A stretch of DNA of 17,742 bases from Lunasporangiospora selenospora. Lineage: Eukaryota > Mortierellomycota > Mortierellomycetes > Mortierellales > Mortierellaceae. The translations under genes were made by a program, and so were the position numbers. The DNA is taken from positions 1 through 17,742 of the forward strand of contig JAABOA010000280.1 in NCBI GenBank assembly GCA_015680635.1. The letters are read 5' to 3'. Every line of letters begins with the position of its first letter. Within the stretch, counting starts at the first letter, position 1. Below, in pieces: positions 1 through 8,700 of this stretch. The notes under the pieces are model-generated. The model saw nothing but the letters and a program-made list of their open reading frames with translations, had not been told where the DNA came from and searched no databases.

Positions 1-930
1 GAAACCACCCAAGGGGGTGATAGCCTTCTCAGTCAAATCGTACTCAGTCTTGGCGTTGGACTTGTCCTCGCCCTTGCCAATGCGGTAGATCTTCTTGTTG
101 ACCTCAGTACGGTGGTGGTAACCGTTCTGACCAGCACGGGGAACTGAGTACATGACACGGGAAGGATGCCAGGCTCCGATACAGGCAACCTTGCGGAGAC
201 CCTTATGGGTCTTGCGAGGAAGCTTCTTAGTGCCCCAACGGTGAGTAACACCCTCAAAACCGTGACCCTTAGTGACGGCAATAACGTCAATCATCTCATC
301 CTGCTCCAAAACCGAGTTGATATCGACTGTCTTCTCAAAGTGCTCGTATGCCCAGTTGACCTTATCGGCAACTGAACCACCGTTGAGCTGAACCTCCATG
401 ACATGAGCCTTCTTCTGGCCAATCTTGGCCTTGCGAACCTGGGTATGGGCAATGACACGGACAACCGAGCAGTACTTCTTAATACGCTCGAGCTCGCGGA
501 GAATGGGCTTGGCACCGTTGGCGTGCTGCTTGGCGTACTTGGTGAAAGCCTTTTTCTTGGAGCGGTACCAGTTCTTGTAGAAGCGACGCTTGAGCTCCTC
601 GGACAAGTGCTCAGCCCAGATGGTGGTGAGCGAGCGGAGACCACGAGGAGTCTCGACGTATCCAACAACACCAACGACAACCATGGGAGGAGTCTCAATG
701 ATGGTGACAGCCTCAACAATCTCCTTCTTGTTCATCTTGGAGCCAGGGCGGTCCAAGTCACGGACGACGTGGGTCATACCGGCCTTGTAACCCATGAAGG
801 CGGTCAAGTGGACGGGCTTGGAAGCATCATCCTTGGGGAAGGACTTGGCCTTTCCGCGGTGACGGGCAGCGCGCTTGCGGGGCAAGAACCCAAGGGAACC
901 GTGGCGTGGTCTCTCAAATTTGCGGTGAGA
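1..930 (-). CDS. RPL3: 60S ribosomal protein uL3 (L3), partial: C-terminus beyond left edge
   Basis: Large-subunit ribosomal protein that reaches the peptidyl-transferase centre. Reading leftwards from 930, the frame is open to base 1 for 310 codons and begins [20 protein letters not shown], the near-invariant uL3 N-terminus. Further on are [13 protein letters not shown], the [16 protein letters not shown] loop (its His is the one methylated in yeast) and [12 protein letters not shown], which holds the tryptophan-finger Trp next to the catalytic centre. The family is about 387 residues, so some 75 C-terminal residues lie outside the window. The exon starts at Ser2, directly after a T-rich tract ending in TAG at 931-933, so the start Met is in an upstream exon. 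The best candidate is ATG at 1413-1411. There are no introns inside this exon. Identity is certain; the position of exon 1 is not. Confidence 0.96.
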
Positions 931-1410
931 CTAGAAAAAAAAAATTCAAGGGTGATAAGAGAGTTAGGGTCAAGAGTTGTATGCCATTGGTTTAGGTGTT
1001 GGAAGCAGGGTGTTCAGGGGCCAGTGCTGCAATGCTACTGATCGGGGCTGTGGTGAAGGTCGAGTGATGGGTTTAGCGATTGGGATGGTGAAGCGATTCT
1101 CAGATACGGGTAGTTGCGAACAGAAGTAGGGCAAGTTAATGGGATCGGATGTTTAAGTAGGGGTCCAACAGGGATGGCTGCCACTGTGTAGGGTAGGTGG
1201 TCGAGGTAGTCGATTGGACAACGGTCAAAGCGAGTGTTAGTCCAAGCTTGTATATTAGCTGGAGCTGGTGTGGATGGAGTGAGGATTGATTGTCGAGATG
1301 GGGAGTTGGGATAGAGGAAGAGCCAGGCAAGATATGCTGACAAAGATGTGCGTGCGTGCACGGATGGATGGATGTATGGACAGATATTTCGATGGATGTG
1401 TTGACGGTAC
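931..1410 (-). other. RPL3: putative first intron of RPL3, after an ATG-only coding exon
   Basis: The 3' end is clear: a pyrimidine tract and TAG abut the Ser2 codon, with a branch-like CCTAAC on the minus strand near 964-969. Because exon 2 starts exactly at Ser2, exon 1 must end in ATG followed by GT. In the upstream kilobase only two minus-strand ATG-GT sites exist, at 1413 and at about 1562. The one at 1413 is preceded by a pyrimidine-rich stretch (about 1430-1445) typical of ribosomal-protein gene starts, but its donor GTACCG is weak. The stretch also contains GGAT tetranucleotide repeats near 1361-1380. I see no gene inside it. Confidence 0.5.
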
Positions 1411-1413
1411 CAT

Positions 1414-2304
1414 AGTATAATACTGGCGTCAAAAGGAAGAAGGAAGATCGATCAAGAGGCAGTTGAACAAAATTAAGCTTGATGCAGAGTCATACCCCTT
1501 AATCATACCAGAACACTGGCAGTCTGACAGCTTGACAGGACAGAAACTGAACTGAGCACCATGAAGGTGGTTTTTGGCAGTCAGGACAGCTTCATACCTT
1601 CGCCTTCTCTCCACCTTCCCTTCTTTGACATCCTGTCCTCCAAAGCTCCATCGTCAATTCTAGTTTCTTGGTAGAAGATTGACGCCAACGCTGCTAATTT
1701 CTTGAACGAAGACCGTGTCCAATCTTGATTTATTATGAGTAGTGATGACATGGATAATTATTTGGTTTACATAATATAGTTTAGGGAACCAGGTTGTTAC
1801 TACCACAAGTTATTTCAGTCTATTGGATAAGCTCAAGACGGTATGAAAGTGCAGGAAACACAGTATCGACACGTTAGACTCGATGCGATTCAGGTGACTG
1901 AGTGGCACAATTCCCAAAATGAGACTATGCAACTGAGCGTACTTAGGGCCTATTTGTACATCTCATGTGTTCAATGGTAGGTTAGGGCATTGAGAGCAAA
2001 TAACGATATTGTCATATCCATTATCCAGGAGCCAAGTTTGCGATTTTTTCATCTTCTGTGACGCGCCTTTTTTTTAAAGGTAAAGGGGTGAGGGGAAGAG
2101 TAGACGGCCCTGGACTGGGTTGGGGTCAGACTTCACCTTTCTACTTGACCTCGTGGTTGCAGCAAGACTTTGACATCCATCAATCGACCTTACCTTTGCC
2201 ATCCTATCTGCACGGAGAAGGACACATTATCAAAGCCAAACCTCTTGCAAATACCTCTCTCTCTCTCTCTCTCTCTTTTTTTTACTTTACTCGCACCGTT
2301 CAGA
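1414..2304. promoter_or_regulatory. divergent upstream region between RPL3 (minus) and VMA10 (plus)
   Basis: About 890 bp with no convincing coding sequence; short open frames here lack codon bias and recognisable motifs. The left part must hold the RPL3 promoter and 5' UTR, and the right part the VMA10 promoter and 5' UTR. The right end is strongly pyrimidine-rich on the plus strand, with a CT microsatellite followed by a T run ending about 20 bp before the VMA10 ATG. I could not identify a specific transcription-factor site. Confidence 0.55.
2255..2283 (+). repeat. (CT)11 microsatellite plus T tract, VMA10 leader
   Basis: Eleven uninterrupted CT dinucleotides at 2255-2276 run into a T tract ending at 2283, 21 bp upstream of the VMA10 start codon. 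This is likely 5' UTR or core promoter sequence. Confidence 0.9.
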
Positions 2305-3271
2305 ATGGTAAACACTCCATGACTAGGAATACGCGACGCTTCCACCACATGCCGACACATTTCTATTTCAGTTTGAGCTGCAGAAACTGACAATACTCTT
2401 CTCGCTTTTCATCCACTCTCACAAGGCCGCCTCTAACACAGCAGGAATTCAGAGACTTCTCGAGGCCGAGAAGGAAGCTTCCAGGATTGTACAGAAGGCT
2501 CGCCAATGTATGACATCTGTTCAACTGAGAGAGAGCTCTGTCGTGTCGTCAGGCAATGATGCCCTCTTGACGACGTTTCGGTCATTGTCTGACAAATGCC
2601 ACAGAGGGAACCTACACTAACATTTGGCCTATTGACCTCTTCTACCCTTTTTGTCTCTACTATTCGATGGTAAGACCGTGTCCAGAGACTGAAGGAGGCA
2701 CGCGCAGAAGCAAGCAAGGAGATCGAGGACCTGAAGGCTAGCAAGAACGATGCTTTCAAGAACTTTGAGCAGGAGGTAAATAGACCAACCTCTTTCTTCA
2801 CTCTAGTCCATTGTGCAAGGATCCTTTACAGCACTACACAGGAGCATTCATGGAGTTTCACTAGAGCTGCTCTCGTTTCCTGTGAACTTGAGGTGGCCTT
2901 TTCTGCAATATTACATGGACTTTTTCTCCCCCCCCCCCCTGAGCTTTTCTCATGGCACGGGACAGCATCACAACAGCACTATCTTTTTGGTTCCACATGG
3001 GCATGACCTGACCTGACATATGGCACTATTGATAACGCGTGCGGAGTACTTATACGCCTTTCTCCTCACTCTTCACCCGTTCGCACTATGCTAGCATGCC
3101 GGATCGTCTGATCAAATCTCACACCGTGTTGAGGTCGAGACAGAACAGAAGCGCGTTGAGATTGAGGCTGCCTTTGCCAAGAACCGCGGTGCTGTCCTTG
3201 CAAAGCTTCTTGAGACTGTTTACAGTGTTGAGCCCAAGATCCACCCCAATGCACGTCTCAGTGCTAACTAA
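2305..3271 (+). CDS. VMA10: V-type proton ATPase subunit G
   Basis: Peripheral-stalk subunit of the vacuolar H+-ATPase; it pairs with subunit E as a long coiled coil holding V1 against V0. Exons by eye: 2305-2307 (ATG alone), 2426-2507, 2675-2775, 3095-3271, giving 120 residues against about 114-118 in the family. The assembled protein has the diagnostic start AGIQRLLEAEKEASRIVQKA, then YRVQRLKEARAEASKEIEDL and KNDAFKNFEQE, and ends EPKIHPNARLSAN. Phases agree at every junction: exon 2 ends in T, completed by AC to give Tyr. Donors are GTAAAC, GTATGA and GTAAAT. Introns 1 and 2 need AAG acceptors, which is unusual; intron 3 ends in TAG. Intron 3 (2776-3094) contains a run of 12 C. Divergent to RPL3 and upstream of PAN6 on the same strand. 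Identity is secure; the first two acceptors are the weakest points. Confidence 0.9.
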
Positions 3272-3813
3272 AGGATATGTCCAGGATCCCTACTCTGTTA
3301 AAATGCGACTATTGCGCCCAGGTGGAGCTGTGGGAGGGTGCGAGACAGCTTTTTATGCTTGGAAGACTCGACAGCAACAAAGCCCTGTAGAATTGAACGT
3401 TTTTCTCCCTCTCACAATTGATTTATAAAAGAAATAAGTCTTTAGTCAGTGTTTTTTTTCTCTCTCTCTCTCTCTCTCTGCCTCGCATCATTGTGCTATT
3501 GCACTGTTTTACCTTGTTCATTCAATGAATGCGTGGGAATATTGGGCGGTAAACAATAGTGATGACAGGCGATGAAGGGAGTCATGTAATCCATAGGGGA
3601 GAAAAATAGAGGCGATTCGGGAACGTGGCTCAGTTGGGAAAATGATGAGCAACGAGCCTGTTCTTGCTTCGAATTTTGATCTCTGGATTTCCGATCAGTT
3701 CAACCTGTGCTCCGCAAGACATAAAAAGGTAACCCGTTGGGTTCGCGATTGGGTCCTTTTTCTTTCTTTTCTTTCTTTTTTTCATTTTTCTTTTCATCGC
3801 AAACCTATCCACC
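3272..3813. other. VMA10 3' end and pantothenate synthetase upstream region
   Basis: About 540 bp without a supported gene. The left part should contain the VMA10 3' UTR; an AATAAG-like signal lies near 3432-3437. A CT microsatellite follows. The right part is the promoter and leader of the next gene and ends in a T/C-rich tract (about 3757-3795) just before its ATG. Confidence 0.6.
3452..3479 (+). repeat. T tract plus (CT)10 microsatellite
   Basis: Eight T followed by ten uninterrupted CT units at 3460-3479, in the spacer after VMA10. It resembles the tract in front of VMA10 but with the T run on the other side. Confidence 0.9.
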
Positions 3814-5339
3814 ATGTTCCAGGCCACCACCATCCGTGTTATCCGCTCGACATGTCACGGTGTAGGGCGTACTAATTGGAGTCGCTGCACGCGGATCAAC
3901 ACGACCACCTGCTCGAGGGCAATGACAACCTCGCTCGCGCCAATTGCTGAAGCAACATCCAACACATCACTATTTTCAAACGGCCTTCGGTCATCAAAGA
4001 CTCGTTCTCATCTGCTCCCTGTCCTCGCTGTACCTCACCTAGCTCAACGGCATTCTAGTCTCCGTGCAACAGCAGCATTCTTCTCAACCCAATCGACCAC
4101 AATGACAAGCACACCTATTACTCCTGCAGGCAAGTGACCTCTGCTATATCTCTCTTTTTTTTGTTCGAGTACTGGACTCAACCATTGGGCTGTCAGAGCT
4201 TGTTTAGAAAGAGGGTCAAGGCGGCTCAATCGCTGACAATACATGGGCATCACACGTTTTTTTCTTTTGGTGTGACAATAACATTCAACCGGGAAAAACA
4301 GGTGGAGAAATCCCTGTTTTCGACAAGATCGACGACTTCCGCAACTGGCGCAAGGAGATGAGCCGTCAAGGCAAAGTGGTTGGATTCGTACCCACCATGG
4401 GTGCCCTTCATGAAGGCCACCTTAGTCTCAGTAAGATATGAAGATATTGCACAATCGTGCCAACCAACACTCGCTTGTTGCCAAGAATGGAAAGGCCAAT
4501 TGGCTAACGACGCGTCGTCTACCATGTGGAATCTACTAGTCAAGAGAGCCCGAGAGGAGTGCGATGCAGTGGTGGTGTCCATCTTTGTGAATCCAGCCCA
4601 GTTCGCGCCTCACGAAGATCTTGACCAGTATCCTCGCACCTTTGACACGGATTACGCTTCCCTGGTCAAGTCTGGAGCCTGTGCGGCCGTGTTGTTACCC
4701 AGAGTCAGCGAAATGTATCCCGCAGGAATCACACTTGATCGGACACAGCAACGTGGAACGTTTGTCGAGGTTCAGGGACTCTCGCACCAGATGGAGGGAA
4801 TCCCTCGTCCTCATTTCTTCCGCGGCGTAGCTACGGTGGTGACCAAACTCTTTAACATTATCCAGCCTGAGCGTACCTATTTTGGTCAGAAGGATGCACA
4901 GCAGTGCGTTGTTGTTCGTGCCATGATTCGGGATCTTTTGTTGCCAATTACTATGCGTGCAGTTCCAACCTGCCGTGAGGCTGATGGACTTGCCATGTCA
5001 TCGCGTAACCGCTACTTGACGCCAGAGATGCGTGAGGTTGCAACTGTCCTTTATAGGGCCATCACAACGGCCAGAAACACAAATATTGACGGAGGCGTAC
5101 AAGAACGTGAGGATATCTTGAAGCCAGCTTATGAGATCATTGAGAAGGTTGCTCAAGATGTCAAGGCCAAGGGTTTGCCCTTTGAGGTGAAACTCGATTA
5201 TCTGTCGCTTGTTGATGTGGATACCTTGAGCGAGATTCAGATCCTGGGCAAGAGCCAGGCTGCTATCCTCTCGGGAGCTGTCTACGTGGGCAAAACCCGT
5301 CTGATTGACAATGTCCTTATTAATACTCAAGAGCTGTAA
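3814..5339 (+). CDS. PAN6: pantothenate synthetase (pantoate--beta-alanine ligase)
   Basis: Joins pantoate and beta-alanine using ATP to make pantothenate, the coenzyme A precursor. Exons: 3814-4129, 4302-4430, 4540-5339; 414 residues. Family motifs after the N-terminal extension: FVPTMGALHEGHLSL with the HxGH ATP-binding motif, CDAVVVSIFVNPAQF, the YPRTF segment, GVATVVTKLFNIIQPERTYF, GQKDAQQ and the KMSKS-equivalent MSSRNRYL; it ends near TRLIDNVL. The first intron starts with GC, not GT (G|GCAAGT). The second has a CTAAC branch point and ends in TAG. The bacterial enzyme is about 280 residues; the extra length is mainly the first roughly 105 residues, rich in Arg, Ser and Thr with almost no acidic residues, like a mitochondrial presequence. 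Internal Met37 and Met97 could start shorter forms. The start ATG has a good CCACC context. Yeast PAN6 is the named relative. Confidence 0.93.
4130..4301 (+). other. PAN6: GC-AG intron in the pantothenate synthetase gene
   Basis: The donor is GCAAGT after GCAG, otherwise a perfect match to the donor consensus, as is usual for GC introns; the acceptor is ACAG. Splicing joins G with GT to make Gly and continues the frame into GEIPVFDKIDDFRNWR. Reading through instead meets a stop at 4135-4137. Length is 172 nt. Confidence 0.85.
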
Positions 5340-5788
5340 AGACGTAATTAAAAGAAAAAAACCTGCATCAGGGAAATTCTTAGACATGAATCATTGGCCT
5401 GTGCACACCAAATCGGCCTGGTTATGCACGGTGTGTGCAACTGCACATCGCATTTCAGGAACTATGCTACACTATCCAGTTTACAATCGATTTCTGGCGC
5501 CGGCTACAAGGGTTATGGAGTTTCTCAGACTGATAGGCATTCATCCTTTTTATTGGCCTGAGCAAACACCATGACATCTTGTCTTCTGATATCTTGGATA
5601 TCAGTAGTGGTTAAATGACATACCAGAAACAAGGCAAAAGTCCACACGGTTGACAAGTTACCCGAAGGATCCAGGACTTGGTCGCCAGTCCCTTCTATAA
5701 TCACGTGTAGACAAGGCATACTCCTCTTAATATATTCCCCCATTGCGCCTTTTTCAGAAATCAATTTTACAATTTCATTCTTCCAACC
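5340..5788. promoter_or_regulatory. spacer: PAN6 3' end and FANCJ-type helicase promoter
   Basis: About 450 bp with no supported gene. An A-rich stretch (5345-5360) just after the PAN6 stop may serve 3'-end formation. Two copies of ATTGGCCTG (inverted CCAAT cores) lie near 5394 and 5553. A palindromic E-box, CACGTG, lies at 5702-5707, about 80 bp before the helicase ATG; in fungi this core is bound by bHLH factors. Function is inferred from position only. Confidence 0.5.
5702..5707. promoter_or_regulatory. E-box CACGTG upstream of the FANCJ-type helicase
   Basis: Palindromic CACGTG 82 bp upstream of the start codon at 5789. This is the core site of bHLH regulators such as Cbf1 and Pho4 in yeast. 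A single hexamer could occur by chance. Confidence 0.35.
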
Positions 5789-8700
5789 ATGGGAAAGCGC
5801 TCAAAGACGTTTGACACAAAGCAGACAGTACTTGGCATCCGAGCCCGTGACGATTCGGATTCGGATCCCAACAGTGATCCGAAGGATTCTGCCGACTCCA
5901 ATGCCCAAAGGTCAGGGTTCTTTGTGCGAGAGACACCCAAGACTGAGAACCCGCAGCCACAGCCTCCGAAAGCGGTCGTAGAACCGACTGAATTTGAGAC
6001 AGGAGGGGTAATTTTCTTGTTATTCTGTGATATAAAAAGGATTCTCTTTTTCTTTCTTGAGCTCAATCTCTAATAGGCCTTACTTCTGGAGCATCCGATT
6101 TGTTCCTCCAACTAACTGTGACCAAATGTCTTCTAGGTCAAGATTCAGTTTCCCTTTGAGCCCTACCAGTCGCAACGGAGCATGATGAGCAAGGTAGATA
6201 CTAGAGGAATACAAATACCGTCAAAGGATTCTAAACTGTGGCATTTTAGGTCAGGGTGGGACTTAACAGGACACCCTACTACTGTAGATCGTTGAAGCGT
6301 TGCAAAAAAAAGAGAATGCCCTGTTGGAGAGCCCCACAGGTAAGGCAATCCTCTGTGTAGCGTTGCATTGTTTTGTACGCGTTTTTATTCCAGCGGTATT
6401 GTTGTATGCTTTGGTGCGAACTAGGGTTCTCACATACCGACAATTCGAAACGATCCAATTTGACTTAGGTTCTGGAAAATCATTGGCCTTGTTATGTGGC
6501 GCTCTTGCGTGGCTCGAAGCAGAGAAAGCAAAACTGCGAGGCGACTGGAAGAAATACCTCAAAGACATGGAAGGTTCTCAGAAAACAGTCAAGAATGAAA
6601 TAACAGAATCACCTTATTTTCTCAATCCGCCCACGAGCCCAGAACCTGCCCAAAAATCCTCAACGGATGCGTCAACCTCGACTGGCGCCGATTCAGAGAC
6701 AAAAGTGAAAATAAATGAGAAAAACGCAGTGCCTAGTCGTTGCAGTGGCTGTGGGTGTTCAGCGGAGGCTACATCTAGCCGCGCAACCAACAACGGCAAA
6801 GTAGGCAAAGAAGGCGAGCCAACTACACATCAAAGCGTAGGAAGCACTACGGGTGGTCCAACTACTCTGCCAATCAAATCAAAGGAACTTCCTGGAGAAT
6901 TAGAACACGGCAATGGTTACTCAGATTTCCAACCTGCATCGTCTATTAGCAGTAGAAGTGTCCATAAAAAGACAATATCAATTGAATATGAAGGCGATAA
7001 AGGTGCACAACCGAAACCAGATACCCTCCAAAGCAGTGAATCAAAAGAGTCAATGTACACGGCAGTTGGTTTGCCAAGAATATACGTTGGTAGTCGAACG
7101 TAAGTGTTCTGCCTCTGTAGGATTGTACTGGTGCCAGCGACAACTTGATTATGAAAGAACTGGGAATCATCCTCAGGCCAACTAATTCATTAATGTTATG
7201 ATGGTATAAATGAAATAGGCACAAACAAATCACTCAGCTGGTGAAGGAGTTGCGATCAAACACTGTTTATAGACCAAGTAAGGACACATTTCGACGCCAA
7301 GTTTCGGAGGCATATGGCACAATGGATTTAATAAGCCCAGAGAAGGAGTTGCTGGAAACCTCTTCCCAACTGAAAGCTCATCATTCGAGAGTTGCCTTAT
7401 ATTAACCTACGAATGTGTGTTAGGGATGGCCGTTTTAGGAAGCCGAAAGCACTACTGCATCAACCCTGAGTTATGGAGCGAGCCTAACAAGAACGAAGCC
7501 TGTAAGAGCCTCCTCGATTCCAACCAATGTGAATACAAGCGCGAGGTTGAAGTCCTAGTAGGTACTTTTAAGTACAGAAAAGATGGGAAGCCCCGGATCT
7601 GGGATATGGAGGACATGGTCAAAAAAGGAAAGGACATGTGCGGTAAGTATATTCTATCAGCAGACATGCTTATCGGATCAAATTATTCTCATTTTGTGAA
7701 AGTGCGATGATACTATCCAAATTAATAGCTAGAGTCTATCTTTGCACTCTCCCCTGATAGCTTGCTCTTACTTTGCCGCTCGGTCACTCGCAGAGGACGC
7801 AGAGTTAGTCTTTTGTCCATACAATTACTTGATCGACCCTCGTAAGTTGCATCAAGAGCGTTAAGGAGATGGGCCAATGTAAAGTACTGTGAGTCTTAGA
7901 ATGGAAATGGCCCATAATCATCCCCTAAAATTTCTTTATGGGTATCTTTAGTAATTCGGAATGCCATGGATATCAAAATTGACAATTCCATCATCATTCT
8001 GGATGAGGCGCATAATATCGAGGACGCATCTAGAGAAGCAGGAGGCATGGAGATCGAGGACACCGACCTGTTACTGGCAGCTGAAGAGTTTGGATTGATG
8101 GTATATTTTGCTTCCTATCCTGATGCTAGTCATAAGCTGGAAAATGTAAGCTCTTTGTAACAGACATTCGACTGGCATATTTTCTACTTTACTCTTGACC
8201 CTTCTCCTCCTTATTTCTATAACTTCTTTCTGGAGAACACGGGCTTGCTGTTTAACATATGCTCGTTATATTTGTCACTCTCAAAAAGCTCTCCCGAATG
8301 TTCTTGACTATCCTTGAGCAAAAGACAAAATTTAGTATCCTTGGATATGAAAACGCTTCGGAGCTGTGAGTGCCATCTAACAAAGCTGCTCATCAACTGA
8401 AAAGGCTGAAAAGAATTCTTGATACTCAACAATCTTTTTCTATTGACCAACTTTTTTGTAGCTGGTCAGGTCAAAACCTCGTGAGTGTCCTTGATGACTT
8501 TGGTCTCAATCACCATACCATCAACAATTATGAATCAGCCTGTCAAGAAATTGCCAGGGCACTAAAGGAGAAGAAGGAGAAGGAGAAGGAATCCCTAGAG
8601 ACCAAATCTACAGAGTTCGCCAAGAAGGACAAAATCCCCTATATAGCATCTCAGGGGGTACTACGGACCATGGAGGGACTCATCGCAATCCTAGTTCGTC

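Noticed and set aside
33-1041. Long open frames on the plus strand opposite RPL3, and another minus-strand frame over it.
   Set aside because: They overlap the strongly conserved uL3 reading frame; their products are shadows of its codon bias.
3619-3690. tRNA- or SINE-like element: a perfect A-box (TGGCTCAGTTGG at 3626-3637), a weak B-box near 3666-3676 and a GCTC/GAGC D-stem.
   Set aside because: No acceptor stem pairs, the D-loop would be 15 nt, the T-stem does not pair and the anticodon stem gives an 11-nt loop. At best it is a decayed relic; more likely chance.
8370-8461. Open frame reading into helicase exon 10 as coding sequence.
   Set aside because: It lies between a GTGAGT donor at 8366 and a TTTTTTGTAG acceptor at 8461; removing it joins ENASEL to WSGQNL, matching the FANCJ ESACKIWSG segment.
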